Shown: positions 34,561 to 43,074, counted from the stretch's first letter. The stretch is DNA of 64,000 nucleotides from Paludibacteraceae bacterium (GCA_017938155.1 JAGBCD010000033.1:17724-81723), one strand, 5' to 3'. The notes: generated by a model from the sequence alone, not told the origin. A program made the numbers and translations.

Positions 34561-35244
34561 TTATTGACAAAATCGTTGACTAACAAAACAATGATCTTCT
34601 ATGGTGTTGGTTTCTATTAAATGATTTAAAACATCAACAACATCCTCAATCGTTATCATGTCTCTTTTCCAACCATTAAAATGCATGGTGGATTTTTTTG
34701 TTAATCGCACTAATTCATCTTCGTGAATTACATAACGCTTGGCGTAGGGTGTACTTGTATATATTTCTATTGTATCAACATCGAATGTAAGTATATCTTC
34801 CCATTTTACATTTGTATAACAGCCAAATGATTCTAACTCTGTAAATGGATAGCAGATGTATTATCCTCCCTTTAGAGCAATATACTTAGGAGTATTAACC
34901 AAATCTTCGAGTGTATAGACATCTCCTATCTTCCAATTAAATAAATGATTGGTGCCAAGATAACCATCTTTGCCAAAAATAGGTTGTCCATCTAAATTTT
35001 TTGGATACAGTGGGATCCAACAAGTTTCTCCTAATGAATGTATATACTCTGCCTTTAAAGGTGCAGGAGTATCAAAACACATAACAGCCTTATCAATAAG
35101 GTTGGTATCCGTAAATTGAAAAAATGCTATTTCACCTCCTCCATGATGGAAGGTTACTAAATCAGAATGAGTGCAATGGGAAAAGAGAATAACCCCAAAT
35201 ACGATAATAGATATTTTTGTTTTCATAATCAAATTCTCTTGCAT
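34561..35244 (-). pseudogene. Lipoprotein gene interrupted by an in-frame TAA
   Basis: One frame runs from the ATG at 35242-35244 to TAA at 34561-34563 with a single internal TAA at 34861-34863 (codon 128). Before it: lipoprotein-type start (probable start at codon 7, MKTKISIIVF...LFSHC), then GGGEIAFFQFTDTNLIDKAV and GDVYTLEDLVNTPKYIALKGG. After it, with no shift: YICYPFTELESFGCYTNVKW, EIYTSTPYAKRYVIHEDEL and ITIEDVVDVLNHLIE. The downstream part has normal coding character for 99 codons but no usable start. Together this is a 226-residue protein of unknown family broken by one nonsense change. An SD-like GGAGG just before the stop is not followed by a start codon. Confidence 0.8.
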
Positions 35245-35393
35245 TATTTCATTAATTTTGTTTCTAACGCTTTGATTCGTTTTTCTTGTTGGAGAATATA
35301 AAGATAAAGTGTCAATTCCTCTATTTTTTGCAAAAGTTGTGTTTACAATTCATTAATACCCACACCATTCTCTTGCATCTCTTGAATTCGCGC
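35244..35393 (-). pseudogene. Fragment of the C-terminus of a tail-fibre-like gene
   Basis: The frame encodes EMQENGVGINEL, TAA, TQLLQKIEELTLYL and EKRIKALETKLMK. This matches the C-terminal end of the intact gene at 41552-42994 (EMQENGVGINELQTKLLQKI...), where the stop is a CAA glutamine codon. No corresponding N-terminal part is present, and the neighbouring frame starts directly with the tail of the preceding secreted gene. Its final TAA overlaps the ATG of the broken lipoprotein gene (TAATG). Confidence 0.85.
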
Positions 35394-35397
35394 GTTA

Positions 35398-36198
35398 TCA
35401 CTTTACTTCTACTCCCATAGCATTATATACCTTTCCATCGCGAAGAATAAACAATTGACCATCCTTGATTATCTTTTGAACGGATGGCGCAGATACACAA
35501 ATATCTTCCACTGCATTAATATCGTCGCCTTCGTTATAAATACAACCTAAAGATACGTATGCTGGATTATCTGTTGTATAGCGGCACTCATCGTTATGGT
35601 AAGCACAGAGTAAAGCACTTTTTCCATTCCCTTCAACACCAATAATTGCATTATTATGTATAATTCCGTCAACTGATCCAACTCCTTCAATCCATGTTTT
35701 TGGAAATTTTTTCTCTTGGTTCAAATATTCATCTCGCACAATAGCATCCAATAGCACTTGTAATCTACCGTCATCTAACTTATTAACATTGGTAACGACA
35801 TGTGGATATGTCTTATGGAAGTCATAGAAATAAATACCAGCAAAAACATCCAAAGTATCGCCAATTTGCACATCAAAGTCATACAATAGATACTCTGTAT
35901 TGTCGTAGTAAATGTAAACTTTTTTATCTTCCGTGAAACGCAATGCGCCACGATACCATTTTTCTGTTGGAGAATAATTAGTAATAGTATATACAAGTTT
36001 AGTATAGACCTGCTGATTTATAGTCGTATCTCCTTCCAATTGATAAATCATCGTACCAGCACCATATAGTGGCTGACCAGGTCTACGACTATGTGATACT
36101 ACATTCCATTGATTACACCATATATTATCTAATTGATCATAAGCAAACAACGATACACACATTAATGTGCTTAACATAACGAAAAGAATCTTTCTCAT
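35398..36198 (-). CDS. Secreted protein with minimal type IX-like tail
   Basis: 266 residues from the ATG at 36196-36198 (a GTG nine codons upstream is not needed). Signal peptide MRKILFVMLSTLMCVSLFA, identical to that of the tail-fibre-like protein at 41552-42994. The body includes LLYDFDVQIGDTLDVF and TWIEGVGSVDGII, which match blocks of the two proteins at 37725 and 38887, so the three are one family (function unknown). The C-terminus ends GQLFILRDGKVYNAMGVEVK, a tail shared with three neighbours and resembling the first strands of a type IX secretion C-terminal domain. Probably exported to the cell surface. Confidence 0.75.
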   Translation of the reverse strand: MRKILFVMLSTLMCVSLFAYDQLDNIWCNQWNVVSHSRRPGQPLYGAGTMIYQLEGDTTINQQVYTKLVYTITNYSPTEKWYRGALRFTEDKKVYIYYDNTEYLLYDFDVQIGDTLDVFAGIYFYDFHKTYPHVVTNVNKLDDGRLQVLLDAIVRDEYLNQEKKFPKTWIEGVGSVDGIIHNNAIIGVEGNGKSALLCAYHNDECRYTTDNPAYVSLGCIYNEGDDINAVEDICVSAPSVQKIIKDGQLFILRDGKVYNAMGVEVK

Positions 36199-36222
36199 GA
36201 TTGTAAAGTTTTTAGGGTTAAT
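36136..36222. repeat. 87-bp direct repeat, copy 1 (leader plus signal peptide)
   Basis: Identical over 87 bp to 42932-43018. It spans about 24 bp upstream of the ATG and the first 20 codons of the secreted gene. Confidence 0.92.
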
Positions 36223-36234
36223 CACAAATTGTGA

Positions 36235-37644
36235 TTATTTCACTTCCATTCCCATGACGTTATAGGTTTTGCCATCACGAATAACCAGTATTTGCCCATT
36301 ACGGAAAATCTTCTCACTATTTGTATTAGGCGATAGGACATTATCCACAGCAGTAGGTGCTTTGCTCTCGCCTATAATCAAGAACTCTTTCCAGTACGGA
36401 TCGGCTTTGTAATCCTCCACTACTTCATCTGGCACATATACTGGTATTTTGCGATTTACTTCATAGAAAGTTTTGGCATGAATAGTCGGCGGATTCATCG
36501 CTTTTACATGCATTTTTTGTAGCTTACCACAGAGAGCAAAACCATTGTCAGCAACCTCTTGTATGGTACTTGGCAAAGTGATCTCCGTGAGGTAAGTGCA
36601 GCCATAGAACGCTGCATGACCAATCTCGGTAACGCCTTCTGGAATAGTGATATTCGTTAACTCATGACAATTGTAAAATGCCCAATCGCCAATTGTAGTG
36701 ACTGCACCATCCTCCGCAAAATTAACAGATGAAAGCATACGGCAATTCTCAAAGGCACGGCCTTCAATCTCTACTACAGAGGCAGGAATTGTGATAGAGG
36801 GCAATTTTACACATTCTGCTACACCCATATAAGGTATATGCGTGAGATTAGATGGTAAATATAGTTCTTCTATAGTATGACAGTTCCTCAACATCTCATC
36901 TGAAAGAGTTGTATTAGTGGAATTGGTAAGATCTAGCACTTTGAGTGTCTTATTGCTGCGACGGAAAAAACCAAAAGCATTGTCCTTTAGTTCACCCCCT
37001 AAAACGCTCACATATTGGAGTTGTTTAGATGCATTTGTCAATGATTCTTCTGATATATTTAGAAAAGAAGCATAGGCAATCACAGTATCTAAATGGGCTT
37101 GGTCAGATAACGAAAATTCAGGAATGGATGTAAGATGTGGACTTAGACAAATAAATTTAGTTAAGTTTTCAATTCTACTGAAAGCACGAGAGCCAATATT
37201 TATTACACCCTTACCAATAGTAATGGATGTAAGGGAACTGTCATTTCCAAAAGCACTTTGACCAATATTCGTTACGCTATTGGGAATAGTAATAGAGGTA
37301 AGGGCTTTACAGTTTTCAAAAGCAATAGTCCCGATATTTGTTATACCTTCTGGAATAGTGATAGATTTGAGCGCAAAGCAATTGAGGAAGGCTCGATCGT
37401 CAATGCCTGTCACCGCATAAGTAATACCATCATGTTCCACAGCAGTAGGAATGGTAAAAGAGCTTATACCATAGTAGTTCTCACGTGAGAAACTAACTTG
37501 ACATGTAACCTCTACAGTGTATGGTTCTGAACTGCTGGTGATGTTGTAGCACAAAAAGTTATCACCCACAAAATCAAATGCCCATAAGGCAATAGTAGCA
37601 AATATCGCCACGAAAAGAGATACAAGTTTTTTCATATGCGTCAT
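36235..37644 (-). CDS. BspA-like leucine-rich-repeat surface protein
   Basis: About 469 residues from the ATG at 37642-37644 (or 37633-37635, MKKLVSLF); an upstream TTG reading adds a non-conserved stretch. Signal peptide, then repeated LRR_5/BspA units such as AFLNCFALKSITIPEGITNI, AFENCKALTSITIPNSVTNI and AFYGCTYLTEITLPSTIQEV (about 23 residues each). BspA-type proteins of Bacteroidales bind host matrix or other bacteria. The end GQILVIRDGKTYNVMGMEVK is the shared minimal tail. It precedes the secreted gene at 35398-36198 by 36 bp on the same strand. Confidence 0.88.
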   Translation of the reverse strand: MTHMKKLVSLFVAIFATIALWAFDFVGDNFLCYNITSSSEPYTVEVTCQVSFSRENYYGISSFTIPTAVEHDGITYAVTGIDDRAFLNCFALKSITIPEGITNIGTIAFENCKALTSITIPNSVTNIGQSAFGNDSSLTSITIGKGVINIGSRAFSRIENLTKFICLSPHLTSIPEFSLSDQAHLDTVIAYASFLNISEESLTNASKQLQYVSVLGGELKDNAFGFFRRSNKTLKVLDLTNSTNTTLSDEMLRNCHTIEELYLPSNLTHIPYMGVAECVKLPSITIPASVVEIEGRAFENCRMLSSVNFAEDGAVTTIGDWAFYNCHELTNITIPEGVTEIGHAAFYGCTYLTEITLPSTIQEVADNGFALCGKLQKMHVKAMNPPTIHAKTFYEVNRKIPVYVPDEVVEDYKADPYWKEFLIIGESKAPTAVDNVLSPNTNSEKIFRNGQILVIRDGKTYNVMGMEVK

Positions 37645-37724
37645 GTTTATAAGGTTATACAAAAATGCTATAAGGGTACTACAAAATTTGCACATATGCA
37701 AACACCAACCTATTTGAAACTCAA

Positions 37725-38531
37725 TTACTTCACTTCCATTCCCATGATATTATAGGTCTTATCTTCAGTTTGAATCAGTACTTGATTACTATGGATAAAC
37801 TTAGTACTTTCCGTGTTCAAACTTCGAGTATCTTCCATGGAATTAGCTACACTTTGACATAAGCACTCTACACCTAAACTATCCATTTTATCTTGCTCCA
37901 TTTGATAGACTAACGATCCACTTTTGTTAACACAAACAAGCCGAATACCTATTAACTTAGGGACTTTAACGTCTGCAATAAGTTGAAAGAAATCACCTGC
38001 ATAATTAGATTGACCGTAAGAACCTATATTCTCTACATATTCCATACCATTATTGAATGTCCATTTTTTGTATTGCTTGCCATCTAATAGAGTCACTTCC
38101 GACACATCATCAACAACAATTGGTTCAATCTCACCTGTCATAGTTGGATAATCTACGACATTTCCATATTCTTCATATTCTTCATTTTCTATATTCCAAT
38201 CTTTATACAAATAAGGTAATGAATCTCCAATCTGTAGCGTAAAATCGTACAGAACAAGGTCTTTCTGTTGCACATAACTATAGATAAATATCCTATGGTT
38301 GTCCTCTCTGAGATAAAACCCTCCGTATCGAATGTACAATTTCTCATTGATATATTTTGTTTTAGACGGAGCTTCTACCAAATAGGCACGATTGTCCTCA
38401 CCTAAATACTCAGAGCATACTGTTCTTTGTAATCCTACCAAAGTTGGAAACAATTCTTTAGAAATTGTGCTTTGCGAGAATCCATAAAGACTTATTAATA
38501 AGCACAAAAAACTATAAATATACCGTTTCAT
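37725..38531 (-). CDS. Secreted protein, unrecognised family (paralogue 1), minimal type IX-like tail
   Basis: 268 residues. Signal peptide (MKRYIYSFLCLLISLYGFS), then KELFPTLVGLQRTVCSEYLG, a beta-rich body with LVLYDFTLQIGDSLPYLY and LDGKQYKKWTFNNGMEYVEN, and a cysteine pair CLCQ near residue 230. Closely related to the gene at 38887-39726 and more distantly to 35398-36198. Ends DKTYNIMGMEVK, the shared tail. No catalytic motif seen; function unknown. Presumably surface exposed. Confidence 0.75.
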   Translation of the reverse strand: MKRYIYSFLCLLISLYGFSQSTISKELFPTLVGLQRTVCSEYLGEDNRAYLVEAPSKTKYINEKLYIRYGGFYLREDNHRIFIYSYVQQKDLVLYDFTLQIGDSLPYLYKDWNIENEEYEEYGNVVDYPTMTGEIEPIVVDDVSEVTLLDGKQYKKWTFNNGMEYVENIGSYGQSNYAGDFFQLIADVKVPKLIGIRLVCVNKSGSLVYQMEQDKMDSLGVECLCQSVANSMEDTRSLNTESTKFIHSNQVLIQTEDKTYNIMGMEVK

Positions 38532-38543
38532 ATATTATTTTTC

Positions 38544-38723
38544 TTATAGGTGAATAAATTTAGTTTTTAATATGTCACTATCAGTTACAATATGTAATAC
38601 ATAAACTCCGTTAGGTAGGTGAGTTAGACAAATGCCTTTGTCAGTTGTCTGAGTAACCAAGTTGCCACGAGAGCGATGAAAAATGTATAGATTCTTTTCA
38701 TACGAAATATATTTAGTTGCATA
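38544..38723 (-). pseudogene. Orphan type IX C-terminal domain fragment
   Basis: One leftward frame encodes KNLYIFHRSRGNLVTQTTDK, then LTHLPNGVYVLHIVTDS and KTKFIHL before TAA. The 'L..LPNGVYVL.I......KTKF' pattern is the C-terminal half of a type IX sorting domain and resembles the end of the metalloprotease at 39732 (LNKLNNGVYLLVTQ...). No cargo domain precedes it. In another frame the same DNA encodes a 25-codon signal-peptide-like ORF (MKRIYTFFIALVATWLL), which I consider accidental or a fusion scar. A 24-bp near-duplicate (aaaaatataatatg and following) lies just upstream. Confidence 0.65.
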
Positions 38724-38777
38724 TTATATTTTTGTTTAGTTTCATATTATATTTTTGAGGGACAACCTAAATCGCTA

Positions 38778-38807
38778 CAAAATTACAACAATATTTGCGA
38801 TTGCAAA
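38778..38807 (-). promoter_or_regulatory. Possible promoter upstream of the orphan CTD and paralogue 1
   Basis: Minus strand TAATTTTG (38778-38785) and TTTG (38804-38807), 18 bp apart, slightly short spacing. The nearest intact start is 247 nt downstream, beyond the orphan fragment. Confidence 0.45.
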
Positions 38808-38886
38808 CATTAATTCCACAAAACATGTACACACCTCACCCCGTCCACACGGAACTGAGTAAATGTCATAGTATTTCAAAGCAGGA

Positions 38887-39726
38887 TTATTTTCCCACCT
38901 CTATTCCCATCACGTTGAAGGTTTTATTATCATTTAGAATGAGTAGTTGATGATTGTTAATAACTTTAGTACTTCCTGTTTGAGATATTGGTATTTCTTC
39001 TATAGCATTCGCACTACCTTGACATAAGCACTCCGTACCCAAACGCTCCATCTCTGCGTCATCCATTTGATAGAGAAGTTGACCATCTTTGCTGACGCAT
39101 ACAAGATGTTGACTATGAACATCAGAATATAGCGGGGCATTGACTATTAGTTGGTAAAAATCATTGTGTTCATAACTGGTACCAAAACTGCCTATTCCCT
39201 CTACATATTGCATGCCATTGTTGAATGTCCATTTTTTATACTCTTTTCCATCAAGAAGTGTGATTGTTGATACTTCAATTACGGTAAGTGATTTTGTATA
39301 TTCCCATTCTGCCTCATATTTGTAATAATCCACAATACTTGATAATTCTTCATCAACATACAAGCGCGGTAGTGAATCGCCTACATTTAGTGTGAAGTCA
39401 TATAATACAAGATCTTTCTTCTGTGCTGTACTATAAACTAATATTTTGTTATTATCTTCGCGTAGCCAAAGACTGCAATATTCATCATAGATGTTATTCG
39501 TACCAAATAACAAATATTGTTTTCCATCAATCGTAGTGGTTTCTATTTCTTGCATTAAATATGAACGCGATCCCCAAACGGTACCATATTCATCTTCTCC
39601 TATAGTCTTTGTGCAACTTGTTCGCTGCAAGCCTAAGAGAGTCGGGAACAACTCTTTTGAGGTTTCTGCTGATAAATATATGTGTATATTCATCAGGAAA
39701 CACAAGAATATTACTATTTTTTTCAT
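38887..39726 (-). CDS. Secreted protein, unrecognised family (paralogue 2), minimal type IX-like tail
   Basis: 279 residues from the ATG at 39724-39726; a TTG three codons upstream is not needed. Signal peptide, then KELFPTLLGLQRTSCTKTIG, LVLYDFTLNVGDSLPRLY, LDGKEYKKWTFNNGMQYVEG and ECLCQ: a tandem paralogue of the gene at 37725-38531. Ends NDNKTFNVMGIEVGK. The start lies 5 bp after the metalloprotease stop, so the two are probably co-transcribed. Function unknown. Confidence 0.75.
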   Translation of the reverse strand: MKKIVIFLCFLMNIHIYLSAETSKELFPTLLGLQRTSCTKTIGEDEYGTVWGSRSYLMQEIETTTIDGKQYLLFGTNNIYDEYCSLWLREDNNKILVYSTAQKKDLVLYDFTLNVGDSLPRLYVDEELSSIVDYYKYEAEWEYTKSLTVIEVSTITLLDGKEYKKWTFNNGMQYVEGIGSFGTSYEHNDFYQLIVNAPLYSDVHSQHLVCVSKDGQLLYQMDDAEMERLGTECLCQGSANAIEEIPISQTGSTKVINNHQLLILNDNKTFNVMGIEVGK

Positions 39727-39731
39727 ATTAC

Positions 39732-41471
39732 TCAAAAATTAGCAAATTTGTCAATACTATTTTTATCATCAATTTGTGTGACGAGTAAGTAAACTCCGTT
39801 GTTCAATTTATTTAGATTGGTCGAGAAGGAATGTTCTCCTCTGGATAAATTTGTATCTAAAATAATTTCCATTTGCAAACGGCCCAAGATATCATATACT
39901 TGAATAGTAGCATTTTTACAATCTTGCTCTAATGAAAGTGCTATATTAAGTTTGTTGTCAGATATTTTAACAGAAATATCAACATTATTAGATTGCTCTA
40001 ATGTGTTATTATGTTTTGGGATGAATTGCGGATAATGGGTGCTGGGAGATTGAGAAGCAATTGCGACTCTAAATTTTGCACCTGCTTTAATAGTAGTACC
40101 TGGTAGCAGAGTAATAGATGATGTGGCTAACATTTCTACTGTTTGCCCACTTTCAACGGTATAATTATTTGCGGTAATACTTTGGGTTGCACGCCAACAA
40201 GCATAATCCATATCTGTAGAATTATCTGCACTTGTTATTGCAATTGATGTAGGGTCAGTATTAAAAGTACTAACATTCGTAGCATTATTTTCCCATACTT
40301 TTGCATTATTACTCCATGTCTCATCGCCTGTGGGGTTACCGTTGTATGAAACAACAGGATTAGACCAATACTTAATTCGCTGACAATATGTTTCATTACC
40401 ATTGCAAGCATCGCCATACGCCATCATTGTTCTCCAAGATGTTGAAGAAGTGCCTGTATAATGAACATAACCATGCGCGTATTTATACGGTGTAGTTGAA
40501 GAATCAACTAAAGTATCATGGCGACAACCTGCATTATGCCCTATTTCATGGGTAAAAGAGTATTTTGTAGCACATCCTAAACTGGCTTGGACCACGGCAA
40601 ATGCAGAGCTTTTAGTAGCATTTAGGCTTGCCATTCCACAATATTCACTTCGGTATACTAATAATACACAAACATCTGCGGCATATCGTTCTCTTATTGA
40701 ATGTACCTCGTCTGCAAATCCATCATCAGTACCTCTGAATTTAGAGAGCAATGTACTAAAATCATAATTACTTTCGCTATCTTCCGTTTGTCCCACATAG
40801 GCTAATTCAAATCGCACATTGATGCCACTATTTTTGAAGCTTGTATTGCCGTTATTGATTTCTTGATACACTTTGTTTGTCATATTTGATGCTGACGCCA
40901 ATGCCTCGGTAGTGTACATTACTAACACTCTTACATATTTCATGTCACTTGATGCGGATTGAGTTGTTGCACTGTTAGCTAGTTCTGATAAAGTTACAGC
41001 ATTATCATCTGATTCTAAACATGGTCCATCTAATTCTATTTCATCGGTATCAAGTTCGACCAAGATGTAGGAATCATCGCCAACTGTTTCAATAATATAC
41101 GAACCAAATGATGTGTTTATTATTCCTTGTATATTATTTCCTAATTTAGAAATAGACATTTCCAAATCGTTTGATTCATAGGCGCAATAGATATAATCTT
41201 TTGTTTCGTTTTGAACAACATTTATTCGATCTACTATTATATTTTCTCCTCCAATATTTAATGATACGACATCAGAATTACACAAAGCATTTACATCTAA
41301 CTCTATTTCTTGTGTAGAAATTGCATTACTCAAATCTAATAAACTCCTACTGCTTATTTTTCTTTGTGTATTGTTTGGATTAGTTGTAGGCTTTATTAGA
41401 ATAGGATAACTATACGCTTGTACTATATTCAAACATATTGCGAATATAAAAAGTAATACTCCCCTTTTCAT
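39732..41471 (-). CDS. Secreted metzincin zinc protease with type IX sorting domain
   Basis: 579 residues. Signal peptide (about 1-19), an N-terminal prodomain of about 170 residues, then a catalytic domain with HEIGHNAGCRHD (zinc ligands H308, H312, H318, catalytic E309) and the Met-turn TMMAYG about 40 residues later, the reprolysin/M12B-like metzincin arrangement. A beta-rich linker (TVESGQTVEMLATSSITLLP) precedes a full type IX C-terminal domain: IQVYDILGRLQMEI ... LNNGVYLLVTQ at the end. This is the only protein in the region with a complete sorting domain. It could be an adhesive or proteolytic surface enzyme. Lies 80 bp downstream of the tail-fibre-like gene. Confidence 0.88.
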   Translation of the reverse strand: MKRGVLLFIFAICLNIVQAYSYPILIKPTTNPNNTQRKISSRSLLDLSNAISTQEIELDVNALCNSDVVSLNIGGENIIVDRINVVQNETKDYIYCAYESNDLEMSISKLGNNIQGIINTSFGSYIIETVGDDSYILVELDTDEIELDGPCLESDDNAVTLSELANSATTQSASSDMKYVRVLVMYTTEALASASNMTNKVYQEINNGNTSFKNSGINVRFELAYVGQTEDSESNYDFSTLLSKFRGTDDGFADEVHSIRERYAADVCVLLVYRSEYCGMASLNATKSSAFAVVQASLGCATKYSFTHEIGHNAGCRHDTLVDSSTTPYKYAHGYVHYTGTSSTSWRTMMAYGDACNGNETYCQRIKYWSNPVVSYNGNPTGDETWSNNAKVWENNATNVSTFNTDPTSIAITSADNSTDMDYACWRATQSITANNYTVESGQTVEMLATSSITLLPGTTIKAGAKFRVAIASQSPSTHYPQFIPKHNNTLEQSNNVDISVKISDNKLNIALSLEQDCKNATIQVYDILGRLQMEIILDTNLSRGEHSFSTNLNKLNNGVYLLVTQIDDKNSIDKFANF

Positions 41472-41551
41472 ATTAGAAAAATAATGGTTAATAACAATAA
41501 GATAGTGAAATAAATGATAACCTTTTTCATAAGATATTATTTCACAGGATT

Positions 41552-42994
41552 TTACTTATTCAACTCCGCTTCCAACGCCTTGATTCTCTCTTCTTGTTGA
41601 AGGATATAAAGCGTCAGCTCTTCTATCTTCTGCAAAAGTTTTGTTTGCAATTCATTAATACCCACACCATTCTCTTGCATCTCTTGAGCTGATTTGATTT
41701 CTGGCAAGTGCTTGTTCTCTTGAATAAAAGTCTTTACCTCGCTCAATGGACGCAATTGATAGTCTTCTGCGAACACAAAATCAGCACCATTACTATTAAC
41801 AATGATTTCATTTGCTCGAATGGTTCCTGCTACATCTAACTTGTATGTTGGATTGGTTGTTCCTATCCCCACAAGTCCATCTGTTGAGATTGTTACTGCA
41901 TGCGTCGAGTAATTGGTCTTGATGGTAAGAATGGAAGCAGAAGATAAAATGCCATTTCCTAACACTATCCCTTTATCAAAATGATAATGTGCCATATTAG
42001 TTTTGAAGCGTGCATATCCAGAATCCATAGGTCCGAAATCTAAATTACCAGTAGAAGACTTTATCTGCAAAGCGCCATAAGCACCACTACCACAAAGAGG
42101 CTTATTAAATGTAAATTTACTTCGATCGGTAACAAATTCCATACTTTGAGGAGTAGAAGAACCTATAGTTATATAGCCACTATCACCTTTTAGCATTACT
42201 TGCCCTTGTACACCATTACCACGTATGGCACCATCGATATGTAATTTTTCCTGAGGATCATCTACACCAATTCCAACTTGACCAGAGCCAGCAGTCATAA
42301 TCACATCGCCATTTGATGTATAGCGGTTGATATATACATTGCGATTACCATAACCATTAGGATTACCGCTCAATATCAAATAACCCTCGTTACTACCACG
42401 TATCATACCACCACGAGACGAACCAAAGCAGGTGTACTCGTTATAATCATCACCCAAGATTGCAGTTACTTTGGTACCCATGAAATTTTGATATCCAGAT
42501 GTGGTCAAAGCACCAGATACTATCTCAACATCACCATTTAATAATATTGACTCAGTTGAAGTTCGCTCATTTATTACAGCATAGCGAATCGTAAAGGCGG
42601 GATCTTTCGGGTTGTACGAATAATCTGCTGAATAAAAATTATCAAACCAAACGGTAAAAGATCGGGCACCAACAATCGTATCAACAAACACACCTACCGT
42701 ATGTGACTCCTTTCCAGAAACGAGATCGTTTGCAGGTTCATCATCCACATAAATATGAAATTGCTCATCATGCAAACCTCTTATATAGCAACTATTGATT
42801 TGAGTTACTTTTATAGTCGCATTTTGCGGAAGATAAAATCTAAAAAAATGCTCCCCACCATCAAAATAGGCAGAACCTATTTTCACTTCGGCACTCAGAC
42901 TATCTGCACTATAAACCACATCGGCTGATTCATCATAAGCAAACAACGATACACACATTAATGTGCTTAACATAACGAAAAGAATCTTTCTCAT
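41552..42994 (-). CDS. Secreted tail-fibre-like protein with C-terminal coiled coil
   Basis: 480 residues from the ATG at 42992-42994. Signal peptide MRKILFVMLSTLMCVSLFA, an N-terminal beta-rich domain of about 130 residues, repeated shaft-like segments (EKLHIDGAIRGNGVQGQVML, VGIGTTNPTYKLDVAGTIRA) and a C-terminal SGADFVFAEDY..RPLSEVKTFI plus ENKHLPEI and a coiled coil (LLQKIEELTLYILQQEERIK). The last part is the widespread Bacteroidota tail-fibre/endosialidase-chaperone-like ending that trimerises. No type IX tail. Heads the leftward accessory unit; strong promoter upstream. A broken copy of its end is at 35244-35393. Confidence 0.8.
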   Translation of the reverse strand: MRKILFVMLSTLMCVSLFAYDESADVVYSADSLSAEVKIGSAYFDGGEHFFRFYLPQNATIKVTQINSCYIRGLHDEQFHIYVDDEPANDLVSGKESHTVGVFVDTIVGARSFTVWFDNFYSADYSYNPKDPAFTIRYAVINERTSTESILLNGDVEIVSGALTTSGYQNFMGTKVTAILGDDYNEYTCFGSSRGGMIRGSNEGYLILSGNPNGYGNRNVYINRYTSNGDVIMTAGSGQVGIGVDDPQEKLHIDGAIRGNGVQGQVMLKGDSGYITIGSSTPQSMEFVTDRSKFTFNKPLCGSGAYGALQIKSSTGNLDFGPMDSGYARFKTNMAHYHFDKGIVLGNGILSSASILTIKTNYSTHAVTISTDGLVGIGTTNPTYKLDVAGTIRANEIIVNSNGADFVFAEDYQLRPLSEVKTFIQENKHLPEIKSAQEMQENGVGINELQTKLLQKIEELTLYILQQEERIKALEAELNK

Positions 42995-43018
42995 GATTGT
43001 AAAGTTTTTAGGGTTAAT
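42932..43018. repeat. 87-bp direct repeat, copy 2 (leader plus signal peptide)
   Basis: Identical to 36136-36222. It covers the signal-peptide codons of the tail-fibre-like gene and 24 bp of its leader, but stops before the promoter at 43043. Confidence 0.92.
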
Positions 43019-43042
43019 AATTCCGCATTCAAAAACACGTTT

Positions 43043-43074
43043 CAAAGTTACGAATAAATTCTTACATGCCCAAA
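43043..43074 (-). promoter_or_regulatory. Promoter for the tail-fibre-like/metalloprotease unit
   Basis: Minus strand TAACTTTG (43043-43050) and TTTG (43071-43074), exactly 20 bp apart; leader about 45 nt. Confidence 0.78.

Noticed and set aside
34861-34863. Recoded stop codon (TAA read as an amino acid)
   Set aside because: Intact genes in the window end normally with TAA, so genome-wide recoding is excluded; a local nonsense mutation is simpler.
38610-38700. 25-codon signal-peptide-like ORF (MKRIYTFFIALVATW)
   Set aside because: It overlaps, in another frame, the better-supported type IX domain fragment and stops after 25 codons without a mature protein.
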